Positions 1 through 8,778 of a DNA stretch of 64,000 bases are shown one piece after another. Each line of letters starts with the position of its first letter. Within the stretch, counting starts at the first letter, position 1. The translations under genes were made by a program, and so were the position numbers. The notes beneath the pieces are model-generated. The model was not told the DNA's origin and did not search any database. It saw only the letters and a list, made by a program, of their open reading frames with translations. Location: positions 62,001 to 126,000 of the forward strand of contig JANQSS010000027.1 of NCBI GenBank assembly GCA_028279185.1. The letters run 5' to 3'. The DNA comes from Saprospiraceae bacterium (lineage in GTDB: Bacteria > Bacteroidota > Bacteroidia > Chitinophagales > Saprospiraceae).

Positions 1-292
1 ATTGATCAGAATCAAAATTAGGGACATAGGGTTGGTAGAATGAAACCACTATCATATTGGACCTTGCCTTGCCTTGGATGACTTCAGGAATTGGGCTGAC
101 AGAACAGATAATATCGGCAGTCGAAAGGATGAGTTCACGATCAACTTCAATACTTGGAAATGAAATACCTATTGATGTGCCCAGTCCTCGTTCTACATGG
201 ACTTCAAAACCGAGCTTCTCAAATTTAGTCAAGGCCATGGTCGATAAGGGACATCGACTATCATCTGGACTACGCAAAAAACCAATCTTCAT
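1..292 (-). CDS. NAD(P) transhydrogenase alpha subunit / alanine dehydrogenase N-terminal domain, 3' end cut by window edge
   Basis: Only the first 97 codons are present; the gene runs off the left edge. It starts at an ATG with MKIGFLRSPDD, followed by a KFEKLGFEVHVERGLG stretch and a later SNMIVVSFYQP segment. This matches the layout of the N-terminal domain shared by proton-translocating NAD(P) transhydrogenase subunit alpha (PntA) and alanine dehydrogenase: a beta strand with a basic residue, a 'lkklGfeV.VE.GaG' turn, then a 'vsf..p' strand. The usual RVAL-type segment is replaced by RCPLST, so the protein is a divergent member. Bacteroidota usually carry split pntAA-pntAB-pntB genes, which would lie to the left. 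The choice between transhydrogenase and alanine dehydrogenase cannot be made from this fragment. Confidence 0.6.
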   Translation of the reverse strand, partial: MKIGFLRSPDDSRCPLSTMALTKFEKLGFEVHVERGLGTSIGISFPSIEVDRELILSTADIICSVSPIPEVIQGKARSNMIVVSFYQPYVPNFDSDQ

Positions 293-440
293 GGGCAGCA
301 AATGTTAGCGCCGTAAGATAGAACAAATGGATTAATAATCGATATTGTTCCATGTTCGAATTGATCCGTGCTGAGTTTTCCGTACATCAGTAGGTAGTCA
401 GATGGGTTGATAAAATAAGTTCTTATCTTTTGCCGGCGTC

Positions 441-1238
441 GTGAAAATATTTAGAATTCAGACATTTAAATCAAAAATTAGGAGACAAAATCCTAAAATA
501 TTGGTATCGAACGATATTGATTTAGCTATCTTTTGGTCTGCGAAATCTGCGAGTACCTTCGTTCTCAAGTGGTTTTTTTACCAGCTTGGTTTGCTTGATG
601 AAGTGCTCAAATATCATCACTTTCCACACAAGTATCGACAAAAGATATTCATGCACTCGTCCGAATATCAACAAGCTGTTAATGCATTTATAAAATCACG
701 CGGTAGAGGATATTACAAAGTAAAGGTGGTACGAGATCCATATGAAAGAGCGGTAAGTTCATATATACATTTGCTCGTCGGATTAAAACGGAATCATGAA
801 ATATTTTATATGGATTTTCCTTCACTCAAAGGTCGGACTGGACTGTCTTTTGAATACTTCGTTACACTCCTTGAGCAATTGGACATACAAAAATGCAACC
901 CACACTGGCGAGCTCAATTCTCACCTTCAATTAAAAATAGTTTTTACGACCAAATTGTGTTGGCGAAGGCCTTGCAATTAGAAATTCCAAAAATCGAAAA
1001 GAAGTTAGGTCTTAAGAGCTCAATAGCCGTATTTGATGAACTTCAGAAGTCAATTCATCATTCCAAGGTTGATAAGTCTAACAATACGGATAAATATGTT
1101 GGTAATATAAAATTTGATGCAAATGTTCGCCAGAGTCGCCCAGCGTATAGTCAGTTTTATTCTCCTGAATTAAAATTACGCGTTAAGATTATTTATCAAA
1201 ATGATTTTGACGCTTTTAGGATAAGCGAACAACTTTGA
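441..1238 (+). CDS. Sulfotransferase family protein (Sulfotransfer_2-like)
   Basis: A 265-residue soluble protein that probably transfers a sulfuryl group from PAPS to a carbohydrate. Two cofactor-binding regions are visible. A 5'-phosphosulfate loop lies at about residues 30-45, IFWSAKSASTFVLKWFF, where K35 and the S/T residues take the place of the P-loop-like PSB. A 3'-phosphate-binding strand and helix at residues 93-108, KVKVVRDPYERAVSSY, carries the diagnostic R98 and S107. No signal peptide or membrane anchor is seen. The start is GTG; no ATG in frame fits better. It stands alone, divergent from the transhydrogenase-type gene and convergent with the molybdoenzyme operon. The acceptor is unknown. 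Its place beside a possible sulfite/sulfate operon may be chance. Confidence 0.75.
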   Translation: MKIFRIQTFKSKIRRQNPKILVSNDIDLAIFWSAKSASTFVLKWFFYQLGLLDEVLKYHHFPHKYRQKIFMHSSEYQQAVNAFIKSRGRGYYKVKVVRDPYERAVSSYIHLLVGLKRNHEIFYMDFPSLKGRTGLSFEYFVTLLEQLDIQKCNPHWRAQFSPSIKNSFYDQIVLAKALQLEIPKIEKKLGLKSSIAVFDELQKSIHHSKVDKSNNTDKYVGNIKFDANVRQSRPAYSQFYSPELKLRVKIIYQNDFDAFRISEQL

Positions 1239-1292
1239 CATCAGATCCTATTAAATTTCCGGAATATTAATTTTAAGATATGGGTGAGATTA

Positions 1293-4151
1293 TTAGAAAT
1301 AGTAGGCCGATTCATCCGGTTTTAATGGCCGTTTGAACCATAGTGGTCGACGTAAACCATTGGGTCCAGGTGCGGGCCTGGTTAATTTCAACCAGGTACG
1401 ATAATTTTCCATCGATTTATTTGTGTCGACCAGGATGTCCCCATATTTGTCTTGAGGCCCGGGAGCTTCAATTCGCACTCTTTGATGCCAGCAATGCATA
1501 CCACTAATTGGGTCTGGATGCACAGCATGCGTAATGTTTTGATGAACACCTCCATCAGCCCAAAAAATCCGTTTGCTATCCTTGTCAGCGCTTTCAAATG
1601 GCATGATTCCTGATTTCGTATTCATCTTCCACTGGCCATTGCCCATGTTTTGGATGGCAACAGTATTAGTCGCCCAACGGTTTCCTTGATCTTGTTCACG
1701 TCTCCATCGGCCCAGATGATGTGAACATGCAACTACGCCGGGCCGCATCCCTTGGGTAACCCAAACTTTGTCTACAAAGTAGCCTATGTCCGTATTCATT
1801 TTCACAAGATCGCCTGTTTTAAAATTCCATCGCTTGGCATCTTCGGGATGCATCCAAATTGGATTTCTATTGCTTATTTCGGTAAGCCACTTTGCGTTTC
1901 CTGATCGTGAATGAATAAGCGTAGGAAGTCTAAATGTTGGGACAAGCACGTATTCACCATTTTCCTTATTAAGCTTTTCTTGGTGAATATGACTTTTAAT
2001 ATATGTCGGAATGGCAAATTCAGGCCATTTCCAATCGACCATGGTTTGTGAATAAAATTCATTTTTCATCGATGGGGTAGGAAAGCCTTCTCTATTACCA
2101 CCATCTACTTTTAGGGCTATATTTTTACCACCTTTTTTATAAATATTTTTGTCATTGTTTAATTGGGCACCTTGTAATAACTCCTCAGGGACTATTCGTT
2201 CATTTTGTTTATACGTATGTGGAGCTATTTCGAAGGCTCCAAATTTCCGCATATAGTTTAGTTCGGACAATCCTTCTTTTTTTGCAGCTTCAGGTAAATT
2301 TGGTGTGTGCTCAAATATGTATTGATAATATTCGTCAATCGTAATTTTTTTTCCGGGTCGGTAAGGTGAGGTAAAGTGTTGACGAATACCAAGGTCACCA
2401 TCCGGATCAATGCGCCAACTCAGTTCAATCCAAAATTCATCTTCTTCCCAAACTTCACCTGGGTTTGTTTCATAAGTAAATTCTACAGTTTTCCCCGCTC
2501 TTCGAGCTGCTTCCCGAAGGACAGGTTGTCTAAAGGCAATCCATTTACCGGAATGTGTGGCATAACTGTTCAAATCATGTCTTTCCGCACTATGACCCAT
2601 TGGAAGGACAAAGTCCGCAAAAAAAGCCGTTTCATTCCATGTTGGTGTCATGGCAATATGCGAGCCAAACAAACTTTCATCCAAAAATGCTTCCATCCAT
2701 GTGAACCCGTCGGGATAAGTCCAAACAGGATTGAACACCCTTGAAAAATAGACATCCATCTTACCTCGACCTTCTTTTAGCATGTGGGGCAGTAAAAAAC
2801 TCATTTCAAACATGGCCAATGGATATTCTTTTGGAAAATGAAGTTCGTTCCAAAATTTTTGGCCAGGAGGAACACTGTGAAATGTTGGTTTAAATTTACT
2901 CCACGAATTTGGTGATGTCCCACCTTCTGTGCCGACACTCCCTGTTAAAACACTTAAGAAGTGAAGACAACGCGAGACGCACCATCCACCTAAATTCCCA
3001 CTTGCGGCTGCGCGCCAATTATGCGAAGCAAATCGTTCTCCTGCTTCACCAATTTTACGAGCGACCTCAACGATTATATGTGCTTTTACACCACTCTCAT
3101 TTTCTGCATATTCAGGTGTAAATTCTACATATTCTTCTTTAATTTTTTCGATAAAATTTTCAAAATTTATGGGCGCATTTGGATGTTTTTTTATTAAATA
3201 TTCGTCCCAGTTTACCCATTTTTCCATGTACGGGCGATTATACATTCCCTCGTCTAAAATTACCTTGGCCATAGCTAAAAGAACGGCCGCTTCCGTGCCA
3301 GGATATGTGGGCATCCAATAATCCGACATACTTGCCGTATTTGATAGCCTGGGATCCATCGTTGCTAATTTTGCGCCTTTCATCTTTCCTTCTATAATTC
3401 GCTGCGCATGCGGATTAAAATAATGTCCACTTTCCAAATGAGCAGAGATCAGAAGAATGAATTTTGCGTTTGCGTGATCAGGAGAAGGACGGTCGTGGCC
3501 ATACCATATATTATAACCAAACCGTGCTCCAGAAGAACAAATATTTGTGTGGCTATTATGCCCGTCTATCCCCCATGCTTGTAATACACGATTAGCATAA
3601 CCTTCATGGCCAGGGCGTCCAACGTGATAGGCAATTTCGTTGTTGCGTTTCTCTTTTAAGGCTGTACGAATGCGAGCAGCAATAGTGTCTAATACTTCGT
3701 CCCAGGAGATTTTTTCCCATTTTCCTTCACCTCGTTTACCAACTCTTTTAAGCGGATAAAGTATTCGGTCGGGATCAGTAATTTGATTAATTGTAGCCGG
3801 TCCCTTTGCACAATTTCTCCCACGGCTTCCAGGGTGGTATGGATTTCCTTCAAACTTGCGAATACGCCCATCTTTTTTATCCACATACGCGGTAAGACCA
3901 CAGGCACTTTCACAATTAAAACAAGTAGTTGGAACAATAGTATAGGCTTTTTTCTCTTTTTTAGGCCAGGAAGTTGCTTCGTATTCTTCCCAATGGTCCC
4001 ACTGATCGAGTGGAGGAAATTGATCAAGGTCATTATCTGTCAATCGGTCCAATGTTGGATTTCTACCCTGTTGTAAGTTTGGGATTATACCTAGTTTTTC
4101 AGCTATACGCTCAATTGTTGTAGGCATGTGCTTTCTTTTTGTTTTTTTCAT
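1293..4151 (-). CDS. Molybdopterin oxidoreductase catalytic subunit, DMSO-reductase/CISM family (SoeA-like candidate)
   Basis: A 952-residue bis-MGD molybdoenzyme. The N-terminal [4Fe-4S] site is C77-x2-C80-x3-C84 with C114 as fourth ligand. The region around residue 200 reads HTNICSSGARFG, which makes C205 the likely molybdenum ligand and excludes Asp (nitrate reductase) or Ser (DMSO reductase) types. A C-terminal molybdopterin-dinucleotide-binding domain starts near residue 740 (LPTLIHSRSGNAKW). There is no twin-arginine signal, so the protein should stay in the cytoplasm, as known for SoeA of the sulfite-oxidising SoeABC complex and unlike PsrA/PhsA/TtrA. It is the last gene of the leftward unit, 13 bp after the ferredoxin/NrfD subunit. 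The substrate is inferred, not shown: sulfite is favoured by the SulP neighbour, but other sulfur or arsenic oxyanions remain possible. Confidence 0.85.
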   Translation of the reverse strand: MKKTKRKHMPTTIERIAEKLGIIPNLQQGRNPTLDRLTDNDLDQFPPLDQWDHWEEYEATSWPKKEKKAYTIVPTTCFNCESACGLTAYVDKKDGRIRKFEGNPYHPGSRGRNCAKGPATINQITDPDRILYPLKRVGKRGEGKWEKISWDEVLDTIAARIRTALKEKRNNEIAYHVGRPGHEGYANRVLQAWGIDGHNSHTNICSSGARFGYNIWYGHDRPSPDHANAKFILLISAHLESGHYFNPHAQRIIEGKMKGAKLATMDPRLSNTASMSDYWMPTYPGTEAAVLLAMAKVILDEGMYNRPYMEKWVNWDEYLIKKHPNAPINFENFIEKIKEEYVEFTPEYAENESGVKAHIIVEVARKIGEAGERFASHNWRAAASGNLGGWCVSRCLHFLSVLTGSVGTEGGTSPNSWSKFKPTFHSVPPGQKFWNELHFPKEYPLAMFEMSFLLPHMLKEGRGKMDVYFSRVFNPVWTYPDGFTWMEAFLDESLFGSHIAMTPTWNETAFFADFVLPMGHSAERHDLNSYATHSGKWIAFRQPVLREAARRAGKTVEFTYETNPGEVWEEDEFWIELSWRIDPDGDLGIRQHFTSPYRPGKKITIDEYYQYIFEHTPNLPEAAKKEGLSELNYMRKFGAFEIAPHTYKQNERIVPEELLQGAQLNNDKNIYKKGGKNIALKVDGGNREGFPTPSMKNEFYSQTMVDWKWPEFAIPTYIKSHIHQEKLNKENGEYVLVPTFRLPTLIHSRSGNAKWLTEISNRNPIWMHPEDAKRWNFKTGDLVKMNTDIGYFVDKVWVTQGMRPGVVACSHHLGRWRREQDQGNRWATNTVAIQNMGNGQWKMNTKSGIMPFESADKDSKRIFWADGGVHQNITHAVHPDPISGMHCWHQRVRIEAPGPQDKYGDILVDTNKSMENYRTWLKLTRPAPGPNGLRRPLWFKRPLKPDESAYYF

Positions 4152-4164
4152 GCGAATTGAGGGT

Positions 4165-5784
4165 TTAACTTAATTGTATTTGCTGAGGCGCTGAGACCCA
4201 AATATCTTCCGAGATATAGATTCCAATTAATACGGTTAATCCTGTTACTATAAATACGGGCGCAATGGGTGCAGCTATTAATAGAAGTAACATCGGTACA
4301 AGATGCCCAACACCTAAAACCAAGAATAGAAATTTACTTCTATACGGCCCGGATCGAATGGATTGAATTGTTCTGTTCAAATCGATAGCATCGTGATTTT
4401 CAAAAATTTCTAAAATTAAAATGAGTGCACTAATCCCAAGCGATACGAGCAGAGTGGGTCGCAAAAAAGTTATGAAATCGATTGAAAAACTAAAAATGGA
4501 CGATAATAACAAATAGCCAGCCGCCCCAGCGGTTACTGAATGTATGAACATATGGGCGCTCAGCCACTTACTTTGCCATAGGTCTCGCGCCCGCGCTTGC
4601 GCAAATAAAAAGGCTGTATAAATTGCTACAATTGAAGCTACAATAGCTGTAACTATGAGCAATGGCTTGAACCACGGTGTAAGATTGAGCATGCCTGCTA
4701 AGAAAATGCCTGTAAGTAGAATCCCATATACACTGATCGCATAACCACCTTTTACAAGCCAAGAAGACCAATGAGGCCTTAATAGTACATAGAGAAATCG
4801 ATCGGGTCGATCCAAATCTTTAATTAAAAGAATTCCGGTAATTGTTAAAAAAAGAAGACCTATTGATGCGGCTACTACCAGGTTGTGAGCGGTAAAAGTT
4901 ATATCGAAAAAAATATTTGCAAAAAATGGAATTAATATAATGCCGGCCGCAATTGCTTTTGTCCAAACATACATGGAAACTTCCCATCCCCATAATATTC
5001 CTTTTTTCGGGGCGTCGTATACTCTTTTGACGTCATTCAAAAGCACATCGATCGACTTCGGTGCAGTAACAGTCTTTCCATTATCTTGATATCCGCCATT
5101 TATATTCACAAGTTCTGCAACGATGTCAGAATTACTAAAGGCAAGTTTTTCTGCTTCCTTTGCGAAATGACCGACACCCCTATTTTGAGCGCCCCAGAGT
5201 GAATATGAATTATGTGTTGACGCATGTGAATTTAGTGATGCATCTTCAGCTTTGATATAAAAAAGATTTGGCTTTGTGTTTTTTTCTGCTTTTCTAACTT
5301 TTGTGTCGTGCGCGGCAAGTAATTGTGCTATTTCAGAAGTTGGATTTTCCATGTCCCCCGATATGATGGCATGTTCAGGACATACATTCACGCAAGCTGG
5401 TTCAAGGCCAACATCAATACGATGCGCGCAATAATTGCATTTTGCGGCAGTATTTGTATCAGGATCGATGTATAGCGCGTCATAGGGGCAAGCCTGCATA
5501 CAGGATTTGCATCCGATGCACCTGTCCTTGTCAAAATCTACGATTCCGTCGCTGCGCGTGTAAAGTGCTTCTGTAGGACATATCGTTACACAAGGTGCGT
5601 CCGAACAATGATTACATCGCATGACCGAAAAGAGCCTTTTTGTTTCGGGGAAAACACCTGTTTCGACATTTTTCACCCAGGTTCTATTCACGCCTACCGG
5701 GACTTCGTGTTCCGATTTACAGGCAGTGGTGCACGCGTGACAACCTATGCATTTTCGATTGTCTATTACAAATCCGTACTTCAT
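4165..5784 (-). CDS. Fused four-cluster ferredoxin and NrfD-type membrane subunit (SoeB+SoeC-like)
   Basis: A 539-residue fusion that should carry electrons between the molybdoenzyme and the quinone pool. Residues 1-140 hold sixteen cysteines in four [4Fe-4S] sets (C12/15/18/22, C57/60/65/69, C89/92/95/99, C116/119/131/135), the DmsB/PhsB pattern. After a linker of about 120 residues rich in N, S and K, residues from about 260 on form about eight membrane helices of the NrfD/PsrC family, with the marker LDRPDRFLYVLLRPHWSSW and a closing SEDIWV segment. In most relatives the ferredoxin and the NrfD anchor are separate genes. The ATG directly abuts the SulP stop codon, so the two are probably translationally coupled. 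No secretion signal is present, so the clusters face the cytoplasm. Confidence 0.85.
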   Translation of the reverse strand: MKYGFVIDNRKCIGCHACTTACKSEHEVPVGVNRTWVKNVETGVFPETKRLFSVMRCNHCSDAPCVTICPTEALYTRSDGIVDFDKDRCIGCKSCMQACPYDALYIDPDTNTAAKCNYCAHRIDVGLEPACVNVCPEHAIISGDMENPTSEIAQLLAAHDTKVRKAEKNTKPNLFYIKAEDASLNSHASTHNSYSLWGAQNRGVGHFAKEAEKLAFSNSDIVAELVNINGGYQDNGKTVTAPKSIDVLLNDVKRVYDAPKKGILWGWEVSMYVWTKAIAAGIILIPFFANIFFDITFTAHNLVVAASIGLLFLTITGILLIKDLDRPDRFLYVLLRPHWSSWLVKGGYAISVYGILLTGIFLAGMLNLTPWFKPLLIVTAIVASIVAIYTAFLFAQARARDLWQSKWLSAHMFIHSVTAGAAGYLLLSSIFSFSIDFITFLRPTLLVSLGISALILILEIFENHDAIDLNRTIQSIRSGPYRSKFLFLVLGVGHLVPMLLLLIAAPIAPVFIVTGLTVLIGIYISEDIWVSAPQQIQLS

Positions 5785-7527
5785 TTATAAATCACTCTTA
5801 GTATTTTTGTTTTTATCTGATTGTGAAGCATAGTTTATGCTAACATCACGCGCAGTTCCAACATTTTCTTGTTGATAAACAGCATCGTGCACGGTAAGAT
5901 AAAGGTTATTTTCACCAATCATTTTTAGTACATCAGACTCCGTCAATTTGTCCCGAACAGGGCCGCGCACATGAGTAAGATAGAGGCTAATTTCTTTTTC
6001 ATTTAATTTCTCGACTAGGCGCTTTAGCTGAGTCATTCCCGTACTATCAATATCGGATATTACCCCAGCATTTAAAATGATCGCTGATGCCTTCGGGAAC
6101 GATCGAGTCAAATTTATTATCGTGTCATGAAAGTGTATGGCATTGCCAAAATAAATATCTTGGTCATAGCGAATCACGACAAAATTATCATGTGTGACGG
6201 CTTCTTTATATCTGTTAATATTTCGAAATGAACGTGTCTGGGGAAGTTGTCCTAAAATTGCGTAATGGGGTTTGGCTGACTTTCGCAGAATCATAACAAT
6301 CGAAATAGCAATACCTGTAGCTACACCAATTTGAATGCCAAAAATGAACGTGGCCAGACAAGTTACCATGAATACAATAAAATCTTTCCTGTCGAACTGA
6401 TATAATACCTTGATGTAGTTGACCTGAATAAGACTAAGTACGGCGGCTATCACAATTGCCGAAAGAATACATTTTGGTAAATAATAGAATAGCGGTGTGA
6501 AGAACATCAACACCAACCCAATAAACGCTGCTGCAAAAAGGGAAGCCAGTCCACTTTGAGCACCGGCCTCATCGTTCACGGCGGATCTGGAAAAGCTGCC
6601 TGTGTTTGGAAATGCCTGAAAAAAGGAGCCCACAAATTTCGCAAGGCCTAGAGCAAACAATTCTCGATTGGCATCGATAGGAGGATGTCTATGTCGTGAA
6701 TTGATGGATTGGGCAATAGCCAATGATTCGATAAAACTAATCAGGCAAATGGCGAAGGCCAGGGGCAACACTTTAATGGCATTGGCATAGGTAATAAAAT
6801 CATATCGAATAGCTGGTAGGCCACCCGGGACGTCTGCGGTTATCGCCAGTCCTGATGTATGCAATTTAAAAAAGTACGTTGCAGTCGTTGCAAGTATTAC
6901 GACTAGTATTCCAATTGGAAAAGTCTTTTTGAGATACCGAACTATAGTCAACAGGGCCAGGGCCGACGATCCAATGACCGCCGTCATTAAGTGAATGTTG
7001 GAAATATCCAGGGTTAAATGTCGCAGCAATTCTAATGCGCTTGATCCTACTGACTTTTTTATTCCGAAAATACCAAAAAGTTGGCTGAGTATAATTATGA
7101 GACCGGCGGAGAAGGTGAATCCCTTTATAACAGGTTCTGATAGAAAATTAATCAAAAAACCCATCCTTAATATGGCAAGTGCTATTTGAATGACTCCGGC
7201 AATCAATGCAGTCAAAATCCCAAGTTGAATAAATTCAGGGGACAGCGGCTTCGCCATGGTGGACAATCCACCATAAATCATGATACTGACCAATGCAACA
7301 GGTCCTACCGACAAATGTCGGGAGGAGCCAAAAAAAGGATAAACTACCAAAGGAATGAAAGCTGCGAACAACCCGTACACGGGGGGGAAGCCGGCTAAGG
7401 TAGCGTACGCCATTCCTTGTGGAACCAATATAACAGTGACCAATAGTCCAGCCATTAAGTCACGTCGCCACGAAGCGTGGGCTAATGGATTTACGAACTG
7501 GATCGAACTGGACTTTTTAGAATCCAA
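5785..7527 (-). CDS. SulP family anion (sulfate) transporter with STAS domain
   Basis: A 580-residue SLC26/SulP transporter. The N-terminus carries the family mark DLMAGLLVTVILVPQGMAYA (residues 23-42), followed by about twelve hydrophobic segments and a cytoplasmic STAS domain at about residues 435-555 with the loop SDIDSTGM. The family moves sulfate, bicarbonate or other anions, often by sodium or proton coupling. The best start is TTG, since the first ATG lies inside the first conserved helix; the frame is also open further upstream but without a standard start. It sits 56 bp after the anti-sigma gene and abuts the ferredoxin/NrfD gene. In this operon it may export sulfate made from sulfite, or import the substrate. 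That role is inference. Confidence 0.88.
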   Translation of the reverse strand: MDSKKSSSIQFVNPLAHASWRRDLMAGLLVTVILVPQGMAYATLAGFPPVYGLFAAFIPLVVYPFFGSSRHLSVGPVALVSIMIYGGLSTMAKPLSPEFIQLGILTALIAGVIQIALAILRMGFLINFLSEPVIKGFTFSAGLIIILSQLFGIFGIKKSVGSSALELLRHLTLDISNIHLMTAVIGSSALALLTIVRYLKKTFPIGILVVILATTATYFFKLHTSGLAITADVPGGLPAIRYDFITYANAIKVLPLAFAICLISFIESLAIAQSINSRHRHPPIDANRELFALGLAKFVGSFFQAFPNTGSFSRSAVNDEAGAQSGLASLFAAAFIGLVLMFFTPLFYYLPKCILSAIVIAAVLSLIQVNYIKVLYQFDRKDFIVFMVTCLATFIFGIQIGVATGIAISIVMILRKSAKPHYAILGQLPQTRSFRNINRYKEAVTHDNFVVIRYDQDIYFGNAIHFHDTIINLTRSFPKASAIILNAGVISDIDSTGMTQLKRLVEKLNEKEISLYLTHVRGPVRDKLTESDVLKMIGENNLYLTVHDAVYQQENVGTARDVSINYASQSDKNKNTKSDL

Positions 7528-7583
7528 AGGACTGTTGTATAAGTTGGATAATAAGTCGAAAGATAATACGTGAAAACCAACAA

Positions 7584-8192
7584 TTATGCGGCTCTTCTCA
7601 TAACAATGAGTACAACTGTTTCTTTTGGCGCTACTATTAATTTATGCGGCTTCCGCATGGGGATCTCCCAATAGTCACCTGGTTTGAGTTCTACGATTTC
7701 ATCATCAAGCTCACCCGTACATGAGCCCTTCACCACTAAGACACTCTCTTTTATGTCAACATGCTCATCCTCTGACAGTGTTCCACGTACCCACAAAATG
7801 GCTAGAGATTTTTCATCGTCTTTGTAAAGTTCGTGAACATGGGTATTAAATTCACCTGGTCTATCCAATGCGGCTATTACATGCCGCCACTCAGAAATTG
7901 TTTTATGTTCACTAATATCAACAAACATTTCCAATCGGTTTTTTGCATTAAAGATTATAGCCGAGCTTACTCGAATTTTATTACGTATTTCGAGGGTTTG
8001 ATTTTTAGGAGGTAAAATCGCCAGACCATCAATATATGTGTTGAGATTATCCTGTATAGCATGCAAGGCGCTGAGGACTTCAGGGTGCCGTTTAACTTGC
8101 TGTTCTACTTCCGCCTCTTCTGTAGCATTGAGCTGTCCAAGTACATAATTCTCTAAGATGCCGGATTCTATAAATTCCTTTATTTCATTCAT
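7584..8192 (-). CDS. Cupin-domain anti-sigma factor, ChrR-like
   Basis: A 202-residue soluble protein in two parts. Residues 5-60 resemble an anti-sigma N-terminal helical domain (SGILENYVLGQLNATEEAEVE) but without the HxxxCxxC zinc motif of ZAS domains. Residues 130-200 form a cupin: H144, E149 and a following VVKG turn fit motif 1, and PGDYWEIPMRKPHKL with H183 fits motif 2. ChrR of Rhodobacter pairs an anti-sigma domain with a cupin that senses singlet oxygen and peroxides. The gene overlaps the ECF sigma gene by 8 bp, the usual arrangement of a sigma/anti-sigma pair. No membrane helix is present, so it senses a cytoplasmic signal. It probably gates expression of the operon that follows it. 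Confidence 0.78.
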   Translation of the reverse strand: MNEIKEFIESGILENYVLGQLNATEEAEVEQQVKRHPEVLSALHAIQDNLNTYIDGLAILPPKNQTLEIRNKIRVSSAIIFNAKNRLEMFVDISEHKTISEWRHVIAALDRPGEFNTHVHELYKDDEKSLAILWVRGTLSEDEHVDIKESVLVVKGSCTGELDDEIVELKPGDYWEIPMRKPHKLIVAPKETVVLIVMRRAA

Positions 8193-8733
8193 CTGCTGGT
8201 ATTATTTTTCTCATTAATTGAAGGGCTTTTTTTGCTCTGCTTTTCACAGTGCCGAGTGGAATATTTTTTTCTTTGGCGATCTCAGCATGCGTATAACCAT
8301 TGAAGTAAATTAAATCGATAATGGTTCGGTATTTTGGATCTATTTGCCGAATCATTTCTTTTATACCTATTCCATCGACATATATATCGTACGAGGAAGC
8401 CGAAAATTGCGTCGTATTTTCGTCTAAGACATCAATAGCACGATGGTTTCTATAGGATTTGGACCGCAACATATCCAAAGAAGCATTTCTCGCAATATTG
8501 AATATCCACGTGATAAATCGACCTTTCTCAGACCGGTACTGATCAATACGCTCCCAGACCTTTAAGAAGGTATCCTGTAATATTGTCTGCGCTTCTTCTT
8601 CCTGTTTGACAATTCGAAAGACAAGTCCATAGATACTTGCTGCATACCTATCATATAACAAATTAATGCCTTCTTCTTTTCGCTGAGTGATTAGCTGAAT
8701 GATGTCGTTATTGGGGTCAATGGTAGTCGTCAT
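8185..8733 (-). CDS. ECF RNA polymerase sigma factor
   Basis: A 182-residue sigma-70 of the extracytoplasmic-function type. Region 2 lies at about residues 20-90, with the -10-recognition helix around LQDTFLKVWERIDQYRSE and the WIFNIARNASLD segment. Region 4 lies at about residues 130-178, with the helix-turn-helix GYTHAEIAKEKNIPLGTVKS. No region 3 or extra C-terminal domain is present. The 3' end overlaps the cupin anti-sigma gene by 8 bp. Four genes downstream read in the same direction with short gaps, so the sigma factor most likely autoregulates its own operon and drives the transporter and molybdoenzyme genes. Confidence 0.93.
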   Translation of the reverse strand: MTTTIDPNNDIIQLITQRKEEGINLLYDRYAASIYGLVFRIVKQEEEAQTILQDTFLKVWERIDQYRSEKGRFITWIFNIARNASLDMLRSKSYRNHRAIDVLDENTTQFSASSYDIYVDGIGIKEMIRQIDPKYRTIIDLIYFNGYTHAEIAKEKNIPLGTVKSRAKKALQLMRKIIPADE

Positions 8734-8770
8734 GAGTCATCGCATAACGATTATGTACTATTTTTCCTTT

Positions 8771-8778
8771 CAAATATA
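8771..8778 (-). promoter_or_regulatory. Bacteroidota-type -7 promoter element for the ECF sigma operon
   Basis: On the minus strand this reads TATATTTG, an exact TAnnTTTG. It lies 37 bp upstream of the sigma-factor ATG. A TTTG sits about 24 bp further upstream, slightly longer than the usual spacing to the -33 box. It would be a housekeeping promoter; a sigma-specific autoregulated promoter was not identified. Confidence 0.5.

Noticed and set aside
57-308. 83-codon open frame on the plus strand
   Set aside because: It is the antisense of the transhydrogenase/alanine dehydrogenase-type gene, whose protein matches a known family.
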